This document shows positions 32,309 to 42,239 of a stretch of 64,000 nucleotides of DNA, piece after piece. The notes under the pieces were generated by a model. That model saw nothing but the letters and a program-made list of their open reading frames with translations, did no database searches and was not told the DNA's origin. The stretch covers positions 51,670,008 through 51,734,007 of the forward strand of contig CM042012.1 of NCBI GenBank assembly GCA_023525715.1, given 5' to 3'. The translations under genes were made by a program, and so were the position numbers. This DNA is from Cichorium intybus. Taxonomy: Eukaryota > Streptophyta > Magnoliopsida > Asterales > Asteraceae. The first letter of the stretch is position 1, and each line of letters starts with the position of its first letter.

Positions 32309-33402
32309 TGGTCAAATCTTAATAATCAAAATAATATAATATGGTTAAAGATGATATTTGTTAATGATATGTTATATTTGTGTTTAAGTTTTTATAGTTT
32401 TTTCTTACTCTATATTGTTGAATAATTATGATGAAAAATAAATTAAATATTTATTTTGAAACATATTGTTACATTAAAATGTTAGTTTAATATTAAAGCT
32501 CCTCAAATTTGAACTAAAAGTTATTTAAGATTAAACTATTACAATTAAAAAACTCTACAATTGATATTTATGACATTTATTCATGTTAAAATTGTGCACT
32601 ATGCGTTAATAGATATAAATCGATAACTTGGTTTCTAGAATACATAAAGTGGTTATAAAAGAATATAGTTTAAAGTTAAAGTTTAAGAAGTTAACTTAGT
32701 TTAATATCTATTATTTGTCGTTTGAATATGAACTGGAGTTGTTCTCTTACTCTGCTATATGAATATACTAATCATATCGGGGACAATCATTTTGGTGTTA
32801 TAATATAATGATGGATGTTCTTAGGGAGGAGTAGTCATATCGCCCGAGTATGAACCACTTATGGTTTCATAAGAAATGTAATTTTCTATCTAATTTGTAG
32901 TGGATACTTCATTTTAAAAGAATTTGTTTCATGATATATTCTCCCTGAGGTTTGATAAATGTATATAAAAAACTTGTGGCTTATCTTATTTTACATACAC
33001 AAAAACTCCTAGCAAAACTAACTTGCTTATGTTAGCTACAAATTGTTGTTTATGTGCAACCATCAACAGCGACAATTTTTTTGCCATTCATAATTATGAT
33101 GATCTTTTAGGATTAGTAATACAAAATAATGTATTTTAATGAATTGGATACATAGTGATCTAATTTTTATTTGGGTTCCATTACCACATTTGTAACTAAA
33201 AATCAAAACAAACATACATGAATTGTACAAAAATTATAGAAATAATTTCAAAAATTATAGAAATAATTTGAAGAACATATAGAATTTTATATGACCTCTT
33301 ATTACAAACATATTTAATCCAACAAAAATCAACATTGTAATAATAATTTCAGGTAGCCAAACCCATTTCTTAATCTATTTATATGTGAATTGCAAACGTT
33401 TC
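32309..33402. other. AT-rich intergenic sequence
   Basis: No reading frame, known repeat or motif recognised on either strand. Confidence 0.6.
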
Positions 33403-33540
<138 letters not shown>

Positions 33541-33948
33541 TGTAAAAATATCATACTTATACTACTAGCATAACTTACATGTAAAAATGAGAAGAATACA
33601 AAAAGTCATTTATAAATATCATTAATTTAAGAAATATGAAAAATCATTTAGGTTTCAAATCAATATGGTTTTAAAAAACAAAAAATCTCAAACCACATTA
33701 TGATAGAAGATAGATAGATATAGTCTGAAGTTATATTAATCAAAATCGTTAAATTCACCAAATTCATGACATTCACAATAACTACATAGTGTTACGTACA
33801 CAAATTAAAACGTATAACTATATAAGCATCGAATTAAAGAGACTACTATACTGACTCTTGATATAATTTTTTTAATTAGTTTAAATTTAAAAAATTTAAA
33901 AAATGAGTTAATCTACATTAAAAATAAACTAACAATGTTTAAACTTTA
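33541..33948. other. AT-rich spacer
   Basis: No gene recognised. Bases 33940-33948 (TAAACTTTA) are the left target duplication of the Pack-MULE. Confidence 0.6.
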
Positions 33949-34357
33949 GGGAAAATTGCATATATATATCCTTAAAAACTCATCTAATTACGCCTATATC
34001 CGTATAAAATTGCAAATTACATGTATATCCTTAAAAACCCTCACATATATCCAAAATTTTTATTTAATAATTAATAATATTTTTAAAAATAAAAAAATTA
34101 TATTTAAATCAAATAATACCAGATTTACTAAAATACCAATCTCCAAAATCCAATCCTTATTCACGCAAACCCAATTTATCTCCATTTTTACTGTAAATCA
34201 TTTATCCGGAAGCCATGATTATAAGCTTAAATCTCTTCATCCTGTCACCTTCCAAACCCAATTTATCTCCATTTTTACTGTAAATCATTTATCCAAAAGC
34301 CCACTAAACTTTTCCGGTGATCATCTTCATTAAATCGAAAGAAATACTAAAATAGTA

Positions 34358-34620
34358 ATGGAGACCCCATCTTCATCATCAAGAAGAATCCCAAGATCAC
34401 GCGCATTATCTATGGCTACAAATGAAGAATATGAGAAGGGGGTTTTGAAATCAAGATCAGCTTTGATTGATATAACAAATGATTCACCTATTATCGGGCT
34501 AGCAATTGGGAGTTTGAAAACACCGTCATCAACGTTCTCTAAGAAACGAACTTTCATTCAAAATGGAGAATCATAACAAGCCACCACTCCAGGGTCTGGT
34601 GAGGCTTTGTTGAGAGGTGG
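34358..34620 (+). pseudogene. Captured plant gene fragment (METPSSSSR...)
   Basis: A 72-codon frame starts METPSSSSRRIPRSRAL and contains SALIDITNDSPIIGLAIGSL and KTPSSTFSKKR. After a stop at 34574-34576 the same kind of text continues in another codon phase (TPGSGEALLRG at about 34580-34612). This combination recalls the N-terminus of a conserved small family of plant nuclear or cell-division proteins, but I cannot name it with confidence. The stop and change of frame mark it as a dead captured copy. From about 34621 the sequence switches to unrelated text (DPSGSYMAASSGN-like), possibly a second captured fragment. Confidence 0.6.
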
Positions 34621-35196
34621 TGGTGGGAGTTGGATCCAAGTGGAAGCTACATGGCTGCCTCGTCGGGAAACTTATCGACAAAGGTACTCTACACATGGAT
34701 TGGGCTCCGTTGAGACTTTCAAACTTAGAAACATTTATAATCCCATGTTTCTAAAGATTTTAAATTTTGTGGAGTCAACTTCGTCGGAATTTGCCATAGC
34801 TCTTCATCGTCCTTCTCCCAAATGGAGTCGTCTGCAACCTCTGGTTTCGTCTAAACGATAAAATCCTTACTGTATACCTTCACCTTACTCTCATCGGTAT
34901 CTTTAAGACCATACACATTCTCAAATAAACAATTCTGACCTTAACAAACTTATAATCAATCTCGTCATCATCAACATCTTCCATTTTACTAACCCTAACA
35001 AACTTATAATGAGTAAGTTTTTTAAAATAACTGAGGACGTGAATAATTATTGGATTTTGGAGATTGGATTGTGGATAGGGGTATTTTAGTAAATATGATA
35101 TTATTTGATTTAAATATAATTTGTTTTTATTTTTGAAAAGATTATTAGTTGTTAAATAAAAATTTTGGATATATATAAGAGTTTTTAAGGTTTTAA

Positions 35197-35198
<2 letters not shown>

Positions 35199-35293
<95 letters not shown>
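35199..35293. repeat. (AT)n microsatellite
   Basis: About 95 bp of AT repeats within the right arm of the Pack-MULE, immediately before the Stowaway MITE, which inserted at a TA in it. Confidence 0.95.
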
Positions 35294-35294
<1 letters not shown>

Positions 35295-35549
35295 TCCCTC
35301 CGTCCCATTTTAATAGTCCACTTTTGACTTTTAAAAGTCTTTCTTTTTCAACTTTGACTTTAAATATTTTTGTTTGTGCTATATGATACTTGATAAAAAT
35401 TATACCAACAAAAATAAGTTTAAAACACAATCCATCCATATATTTTGCATCAAGTATTATACAACAAAAAGGAAAATATTTAAGGTCAAAGTTGAAAAAG
35501 AAAGACTTTAAAAAGTCAAAAGTGGACTATTAAAATGGGACGGAGGGAG
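35294..35549. mobile_element. Stowaway-type MITE (Tc1/mariner)
   Basis: 256 bp with perfect-looking terminal inverted repeats beginning CTCCCTCCGTCCCATTTTAA and ending with the complement. The flanking TA dinucleotides at 35292-35293 and 35550-35551 are the usual target duplication. Arms continue to pair inward (TTTTGACTTTTAAAAG / CTTTAAAAAGTCAAAA). CTCCCTCCGTCCC is the classic plant Stowaway end. Confidence 0.95.
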
Positions 35550-35700
35550 TATATAATTTATAATTTCATATAGATGTAATTAGATTAAGTATTAAGGATA
35601 TATATAAAAATTTCCCTAAACTTTAAATATATCCAAGACTAAAAACCGTCATGCGTGAGAATTACGGAACTAGTGTGGGAATAATTGGCATGCTAACTCA

Positions 35701-35713
35701 ACTATATATATAA
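35701..35713 (+). promoter_or_regulatory. Putative TATA box of the MADS-box gene
   Basis: CTATATATATAAG, about 85 bp downstream of the Pack-MULE end and 265 bp upstream of the ATG. A CT-rich leader follows (TC repeat 35816-35859). No CArG box was noticed in the short remaining upstream sequence. Confidence 0.5.
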
Positions 35714-35812
35714 GTGAAACCCAGTCTAAATTTCTATTCTTTGCATTATCTCCGTTAACCGCTAATTAAACTATTTACGTTTCTTCTTCATCAAGGTTTA
35801 AATTACTGGTAA

Positions 35813-35818
<6 letters not shown>

Positions 35819-35863
<45 letters not shown>

Positions 35864-35955
35864 GCCATCTCACTGCGAAACAGTTCTTATAATGTATGGC
35901 TTATGGCTACATAGCTCGGTTTAATTTAATGTGTGTAATGTGTTGTTATTGATAG
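35819..35955 (+). other. Possible 5' UTR intron of the MADS-box gene
   Basis: GT at 35819-35820 (ACTG/GTAATC) and AG at 35954-35955 (TTATTGATAG) bound 137 bp containing the TC microsatellite. Splicing would place the exon junction 10 bases before the ATG. This is inferred from splice-site consensus only. Confidence 0.4.
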
Positions 35956-35965
35956 ATTGGAAGAC

Positions 35966-37222
35966 ATGGGTCGGTCGAAGGTACCCATGGAACGCATCAA
36001 CAACGACAAGAAACGCAATCTGACATTCAAGACAAGAAAACATGGCATCATAAAGAAAGCCCTCGAACTCACAACCCTCTGTGACGTGAATGTTTCCATG
36101 ATCATCTGCACTGATCACCAAGAATCCGAGATCTTCTCTTCCGATTCTCATAAAGTCACCAGTATGATGGATCTTTACAGACTGAACCGCGTAATGAAGC
36201 CTGAGAAAATTCGGTATTCTAGTTTGTCAGACTTCGTTAAAGAAAACACGATGAAGGTTGAAGAAGAACTCGCAAAGGAGAAGAAGAACTTGGAAGCCAA
36301 AAACATCAAGGATTATACAGAAGTGCAACGACGAGAATTGGCATTAGGATTGGAGAGTGAAATCGACAAAGTTAAAGAAAAGATTGAATCCCTCAAGAAG
36401 ATTTCCAACATTCAGAATAAAGATCATTGCAGAATCCGGCCTACTAATCCCGAGAGTTCTTCGAGCATGCCATCTTTAAACCCTTGCCCGTACGCGTGGG
36501 ATGACGACGAACTTGGGTTTGACCCTACAGAGCTATTCGGTGATCAAAATAACAACTGCGACCGTCATGAGAACTTGAGTCTTCAGCCTCCTGCGTCCGC
36601 GCATTACTTTTCACCGGAGATACTGCCGCAGCCGGAGCCAGCACCATTTAGTGATCAAAATAACTTAATCATGCTATCATCAAACCCTGATTCAGTGTTG
36701 AAACTGCCAATGAGCAAAGATTATAACTACTGCTACAATCATGTGAACTCCATTCTTCAGCCAACACCGCCAGGGTATTGCTTTTCACCAGAGATACTGC
36801 AGCAGCCAGAGCTGCCAACATTTAATGGTCATAATAATAACTTCATCATGCAATACTCAAACCCTGATTCAATGATGAAGCTGCAAATGAGCGAAAATCT
36901 TCAACCTCCACCACCTGCCTATTGCTTCGGACCAGAGATACCGCAGCACCCAGCATTACCACCATTTAGTGATCAAAATAACTTCATCATGCAATCATCG
37001 AACCCTGGTTCAATTATGAAGCTGCAAATGAGCAAAGATGATATCGAATGTTGCTTTCAACCAAGGGAGGTACTTCAGCACCTGGAGCTGCCACGATTCA
37101 GTATTCAAAATAACATGATCTTGCAATCATCAAAACCTGATTCGATGATGAATACAATGATGAGCGAAGATGATAAGGACTACTGCGATCATGAAAACGT
37201 CAGTCTTCAATTCCAGCAATAG
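35966..37222 (+). CDS. Type I MADS-box transcription factor, C-terminus altered by a CACTA end
   Basis: 418 codons from ATG at 35966 (MGRSKVPMERI). An in-frame TTG three codons earlier is not a plausible start. Residues 1-60 form the DNA-binding, dimerising MADS domain (NDKKRNLTFKTRKHGIIKKALELTTLCDVNVSMIIC). The lack of a K domain after it and the single-exon body fit type I genes (M-beta or M-gamma like), which act mainly in female gametophyte and endosperm. A charged helix (about 85-140) follows. Residues about 200-410 contain four imperfect repeats of about 48 residues built on Q-P-x-PxxYCFSPEI-QPEL-FxxQNNxIMxSSNPDSMxKLxMS. The reading frame ends within a fifth repeat where a CACTA-end sequence begins (37217-37343). 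The frame itself is clean, so the shortened protein may still be made. Confidence 0.85.
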   Translation: MGRSKVPMERINNDKKRNLTFKTRKHGIIKKALELTTLCDVNVSMIICTDHQESEIFSSDSHKVTSMMDLYRLNRVMKPEKIRYSSLSDFVKENTMKVEEELAKEKKNLEAKNIKDYTEVQRRELALGLESEIDKVKEKIESLKKISNIQNKDHCRIRPTNPESSSSMPSLNPCPYAWDDDELGFDPTELFGDQNNNCDRHENLSLQPPASAHYFSPEILPQPEPAPFSDQNNLIMLSSNPDSVLKLPMSKDYNYCYNHVNSILQPTPPGYCFSPEILQQPELPTFNGHNNNFIMQYSNPDSMMKLQMSENLQPPPPAYCFGPEIPQHPALPPFSDQNNFIMQSSNPGSIMKLQMSKDDIECCFQPREVLQHLELPRFSIQNNMILQSSKPDSMMNTMMSEDDKDYCDHENVSLQFQQ

Positions 37223-37343
37223 CGACGAAGGATTTGCGGCGACATATTACCGGCGACATATCGCCGCTATTGGTATTACCGGCGACAATTTCCACCTTTA
37301 GCGGCGACAACTGTCGCCGCTATTGGTTCCGTTTCTTGTAGTG
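37217..37343 (-). mobile_element. End of a CACTA (En/Spm) transposon
   Basis: The right boundary reads TTTCTTGTAGTG, the complement of CACTACAAGAAA, the standard plant CACTA terminus. Adjacent subterminal repeats GCGGCGACA / TGTCGCCGC and AGCGGCGAC occur five to six times, as expected for transposase-binding subterminal arrays. The opposite CACTA end is missing, so this is a truncated fragment or solo end. Confidence 0.75.
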
Positions 37344-37390
37344 ACGGGAGATACTGCTGCAGCCAGATCCGCAATTTATCAGTACTTACT
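37344..37390 (+). pseudogene. Displaced remainder of the MADS-box C-terminal repeat
   Basis: GGAGATACTGCTGCAGCCAG matches the repeat unit of the upstream gene (GGAGATACTGCCGCAGCCGG at about 36614). Thus the gene once continued past 37216 and the CACTA fragment separates the two parts. Similarity fades after about 37385. Confidence 0.65.
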
Positions 37391-38421
37391 TTATGTAATG
37401 GCTTAGCTAATCATGAAAATTGTTGGTCTAGGTATACAATCATGATATCTGTGTCTTACACTGGTATATATTCTTTCTTTGAGAATTGTCAAAACCACAC
37501 CCCATTTATACTACAGATACACATCTATATAAGGTCAACTTCTTTTTATTTGTTGGAATTACAATGTTTTCCGTAAAAATTAGATATGATTGGTTGACAG
37601 AGTCTGCTTTTTCTTTATAAGTGTATATGAGGTGTTTATTTAGTAGCACCCATTTCTTTTAATATAAAAGTCTGTACGTTCACTCAATTATTTTTATAGA
37701 ATTAAAAGAGGCATCGTCCTTTTTACATAAGAAAATTAGTTAGAGTTTATGATACTATGTATCGTTGTCATCTACCGGTTCATTTGTGCCATGTAACACC
37801 GTTGTAGCCTTTTTTGTGTATATTTTCTCTGTTGCTATATGTTGTTCTGTGGATTTGAAAAAAAAAAAATCATTCTTTTATTTTGATGACTACATTTGTT
37901 CTAGAATATTCATGTCAATATGCAAAAAGTTGCAATATATTATTGTTCTTCATTAATGTCAAATTGTATTATTACTTATTATTAGGAGAACACTACTACA
38001 TAATTCTTTTATTATTACAACATTAATCAAACAGTTTAGCTGCTACACCAATTTTCCAAAACTAGTAAAATGGGCAATGGCATCAGATCATGGACGGATT
38101 CAATCTGTTGCTAATTAAGGAACACCTTAATTATTAGCGACTTCCTTTGTGTGCGATTAGCATGATATTCACTACATGAAAATTGGGCAATGGGGAGACA
38201 CCATTAGGGTCCAGGGGCGGGCATAATGGAGTTGAACAGCCTGGATATCGCACCTAAGACTATAGGGAGTGCCTCGGCAAAACCCACGACAAGGCTGATG
38301 TGGAGGGTGCGGAGGCTAGGCAATACCTGGCGGTTAGTATCCTAGACCGGTAGGTTACTTAGTCAATTAACTGTCTATCGGAAGGGTTGCAACGGTTGGA
38401 ACATGCACATGTTGGAACCGG
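37391..38421. other. Intergenic sequence
   Basis: No gene recognised. CACTACATGAAAA at about 38171 resembles a CACTA end but has no partner. The GC-richer stretch 38195-38400 immediately before the short-LTR copia is unassigned. Confidence 0.5.
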
Positions 38422-38569
38422 TGTCAAAGTATCTATAAATATGTAATTATGTAGTAATGTAAAAAAAAAAGTTTTAAAATGATATAATAAAATAGTATGT
38501 TGATATTTGTGCAGCAATTTTTGTGCAAAGTTTATTATTCTTATTCTTCGTATTTCAATCTATACAACA
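38422..38569 (+). repeat. 148-bp 5' LTR
   Basis: Starts TGTCAAAGTATC and ends ATACAACA; primer-binding site begins three bases later. It is unusually short for a copia LTR. Related copies are at 31338-31487 (minus) and 46081-46226 (plus). Confidence 0.75.
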
Positions 38570-38688
38570 AGTTGGTATCAGAGCGGGTTGGTTAAGAAGA
38601 ATAAATAATATCTTCATGTGACAAAGAAACTAATAAGGGAATTCAAGAAATGAGTTCTTATAACAACCTGTTGCAACCCTAACTTCCA

Positions 38689-39504
38689 ATGTTGAACGAC
38701 AAAAACTACCATCATTGTAGTGTCCAGATGAGGGTATTGTACGAGTCACAAGCTCTATGGAGTCTTGTTGAAAACGGCATCATCAAACTTGCAAACCAAA
38801 CTGACGTTGCCACCCTACAACGGATTAGCACACTTTGTGAAAACAAGAAGAAATACAAGAAAGTTTTGTTTCTAATATACCAGGTGGTAGATGAACCCAT
38901 TTTCAAATGAATCTTGCCATCAAAATCCTCCAAGGAAGCGTGGGACATGTTGCATAAAACCTACAAAGGCAAAGATAAAGGTAAAGACCATTCGTCTACA
39001 GCCCATTAGATGTGAGTTTGACAACCTAAGGATAAAAGATTTCGAAACAGTTGAAGTGTTTTATATGACATTCAATGGAGATAAAGGTAAAGACCATTCG
39101 TCTACAGCCCATTAGATGTGATCATTCTTATGAACCAAATGACATTCAATGGAGAAGAAGTTGAGGATAAAAGGATTGTCAAAAAGATTGTAAGGAGCCT
39201 TAACAAGAAATTCATGTACACCATAGTTACTATAGAAGAGTCGAAGGATTTGTCCATACTTTCTCTCGAAGGACTATTTAGCACATTACAATCACATGAG
39301 CTAAGAATGAAGCAATTCGACGTACCCCCTGTGGAGCAAGCATTCCAATCGCAAGCTACAACTAAATCAACCATAAAGACAACGGTAAGTCGAAAAAATA
39401 GAATAGAGGAAGTTGGCAAAATCAAAACAACGTTAATCAGGAACATGGAAATTCCGAGTCAAAACAATGTTAATCAGGGACATGGAAATTCTAAGGCAAT
39501 ATGA
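38689..39504 (+). pseudogene. Copia gag remnant (UBN2-type)
   Basis: First frame: MLNDKNYHHCSVQMRVLYESQALWSLVENG (given in part) resembles the N-terminal copia Gag region. After a stop at about 38908 it continues as SSKEAWDML in another frame, then MTFNGEEVEDKRIVKKIVRSL and LEGLFSTLQSHELR at 39118-39330, which are UBN2/gag-polypeptide motifs. A duplicated 50-bp segment (GATAAAGGTAAAGACCATTC at about 38974 and 39080) adds to the damage. Confidence 0.75.
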
Positions 39505-39715
39505 CGTGGTAATCCACTGTTCCAGGTTTAATATTTCCATGGCAATAAGGTTGGCCACACCATTTAATTTTGTATATGGAATCAAATGGAAGAAAATGGA
39601 GATTCAACTTTTTATGCATCAAAATGAGAATCAAGAGACTGGCACTATGTTCATGACAATTGAAGAGAAAGATCTACCTTTCGATGACATATGGTACATA
39701 GATAGTGTTGGGATT

Positions 39716-40406
39716 TCTACAAATTAACATTAATCATACAGGCAGCGGAAGACAAAACAGATTAAATCCCAAATAACTTAGCAAGATCATAACATGTACA
39801 TAACAAGGTCATATGTTTATAACAATTACACCAACAATATATAAAAATCGATCATACATTGTTGTTGGATGTTAACGATCCAAACCAAAATCCCTCTATT
39901 TATTCACACCTAAGGACACCACAAGAACAAGCAGATATAAACTTCCAAGGCTTGTGGAAATCGATCCAGAAAACCTTGGAGGATTTAAGGAAATCGACAA
40001 AGAGGGAGGAGGGAGGGTATCTTGGAGGTGGCAGCACACTCAAGGAATGGGGATGCTTTAGGGTTGCACCCTAAGGCCTCTATTTATAGTGCATGGGCTC
40101 CTAGGGTTTCAAACTTAGGAGCCTTTTGGCGGCCGCACCCCCTGGACTTGTTCTATTAATTAAACTATTAATTAATTACAATCCAACCCTTTAATTAATT
40201 CTTATAAATTAGTTTCTCAATTAATTTAGCAATTAATTATTGATCCAGTTTCTGATTAATTAATTTCCCAATTAATTAATAAACCGATTAATCCTCTTTT
40301 ATTTCTGCTACTGAATATTTTTATTAGGACGTGAGGGCAACCTAAATAGGACCCTGCTATTATCAGAAACATCACCACAGTTGATGACCTAGACATATAT
40401 CCAACA
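39716..40406 (-). mobile_element. Solo LTR of SIRE-like copia family
   Basis: 691 bp with TGTTGGGATT at left and TATCCAACA at right, flanked by GATAG (39711-39715) and GATAA (40407-40411). It shares GTGAGGGCAACC and GACCCTGCTATTAT with the copia-2 LTR (49050-49131), so it lies in minus orientation. It splits the protease motif of the host element: WYIDS before, DNACSNYMTGN after. Confidence 0.8.
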
Positions 40407-42239
40407 GATAATGCATGTAGTAACTACATGACTGGAAATAGGCAATTTTGTGAATTTGGACAACAATCATCAAAGTGAAGTAAGAACGGGGCACGAGAGG
40501 AAGCATACGGTGTAAAGGAAAGGAAATAAACTTGTAAAGACTACCAATGGCCACTAAAAGGATTTGTGATATTTATTTTGTACCAGCCCTTAAGCATAGA
40601 GGAATGGGTTTATTTTGTGAAAGAGAAGGGAAAAGTGTTCGACAATTTTAAATTCGTCAAAGTGAAATAGAAAAGCAAATCATTGTGAAATCAAACCTCT
40701 ATTATCGAAAAATGGATGGATGTACAACTACCAACAATCTGAAACATTCTTGAAAGAAAATGGGATAGTTATCAAAAAACACTGATAGTCACCATAGCCA
40801 AATGGCATGGTTGAGAGAAAAAATATAACGTACATGGAATTGCCAAGGATCATGGTAAGAACTAAAGGTCTTCCTAATAAATTTTGGGTCAAGGTCGTAT
40901 CAAAGGCAATTTAAATATTAATTAGAGCGACAACTTGATGTTGAAAGGAGAAGACATCCCAAAAAGCATAGAAATTTTAAGCCATGTGTATGACATCTTA
41001 GGGTGTATGGCTGCATTGCTTACTCTCACGTACCATATGTGAATCGTGGAAAATTGAACAATAGATCAGAAAATGCATATGTATTAGGTATAGTGAAAGA
41101 TCAAGGCTTACAAACTATTTAATCCCATTACATATAAGGTAATCATAAACATGGACATAACCTTTGATGAGAAAAAGGCTTGTAATCAGACAGAAGGTGC
41201 TAATAAATCACCAGTAGTTGTTGTAGCATGATGAAGAAACTCATCAAGAAGGCGAGGGTATGCACAATTCAAACCAAGAATTAACTAAAGACAATGAACA
41301 CACTAATCAGGATGAACATTCATTACCATTCTTCTCTTCTTCATCTTCTTTGTTATCCTATAAGAGTAAGAATCATTGAAGATATATATGCTGAGACACA
41401 ATAATTAAACTACCTTGAAATGGTGGACTTTGCTTTTTTAACCAATGCTTCAAAAGATAGTGATTGGAAGAGAGCTATGGATTTGGAAATGGACTCCATA
41501 GTCAGAAATGATACTTAGAAACTTGTCAAGCCTCCATAAGAGTGTAAACCTACATGGGTAAAATGGGTTTATAAAACCAAAAGGAAATAGAACAGTGATA
41601 TCAAAAATGTAAAGCCACGACTAGTTATAAAATACTATAAGGAAAGACATGGAATCATTTAAGGTGTGGTATTTTCCCTAGTTATACAACTTGAAATCAT
41701 AAGACTTATGATCGCTTTAGCAGCAAAACAAGGTTGGAAGGTCCATCAAATAGATGTGAAGTCGGCGTTCCTCAATGAACACACGTTATTTATAAAAGGT
41801 ATGTCGATTAAAGGAAGCTCTATACGGCTTGAGGCAAGCACCACATGCTTGGGATAGCCGTAATTGATAGTTATTACATACAACATGGTTTTAAAACAAT
41901 TCTCCCATGAAAACACATTATTTATAAAAGAACATGAAAGAGGTAATCTTATATGTGTGTTTGTACATCGATGACTTAATATTTATAGGAAATAACATGA
42001 ACTTAATAGAAGAATTCAAACTCTCTATCCAAGGTGAGTTTGAAATGACCGATCTTAGTCATCTTCACTACTTCCTCAGGATAAAAGTAATGAAAAGGGG
42101 ACATGTAATCACTATCACAAAAAGAAAGTATGCACCGGATGTTTTGAAAAGATTTAATATCGAAAACACAAATGCTAGTTCGACTCCCATTGAATTTAGA
42201 CTAAATCTTGTAGGTAAAAGTCTTAAGCAGAAACACTAA
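40407..42239 (+). pseudogene. Copia integrase and reverse transcriptase remnants
   Basis: Starts with the protease continuation DNACSNYMTGNRQFCEF, then integrase text (EWVYFVKEKGKVFDNF near 40585). Reverse transcriptase follows: WKRAMDLEMDSI at 41466, QIDVKSAFLNE at about 41747-41780 and LYVCLYIDDLIFIGNN at about 41949-42000 (polymerase centre with YIDD). Multiple stops and frameshifts rule out function. The RNase H end is missing. Confidence 0.75.

Larger units (their letters stand above)
33949..35616. mobile_element. Pack-MULE carrying a captured host-gene fragment
   Basis: Ends are inverted (GGGAAAATTGCATATATATCC at left, complement of GGGAAATTTTTATATATATC at right), and similarity of the arms runs about 220 bp (33949-34170 against 35040-35616 with later inserts). 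Perfect nine-base target duplications TAAACTTTA at 33940-33948 and 35617-35625 are diagnostic of the Mutator superfamily. The interior has host-like coding sequence at 34358-34620 and no transposase. A duplicated segment of about 91 bp (from about 34163 and 34254, CCCAATTTATCTCCATTTTT) precedes the captured ATG. The right arm was enlarged by an AT array (35199-35293) and a Stowaway MITE. Confidence 0.85.
38422..42208 (+). mobile_element. Decayed short-LTR copia element (Tork/Retrofit-like)
   Basis: A 148-bp 5' LTR (TGTCAAAG...TACAACA, 38422-38569) is followed by primer site TTGGTATCAGAGC (38572-38584), gag, a protease trace, integrase text and reverse transcriptase. A solo LTR is inserted at 39716-40406. 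The 3' end is lost where a gag-only copia element begins at 42209. Frames are broken throughout. Confidence 0.8.

Noticed and set aside
38160..38200. Second CACTA element starting CACTACATGAAAA
   Set aside because: Only one end-like motif, no subterminal repeats and no partner end.
38572..38584. tRNA gene suggested by TTGGTATCAGAGC
   Set aside because: It is the primer-binding site of a copia element; no cloverleaf surrounds it. The same holds for 14387-14398 and 63185-63196.
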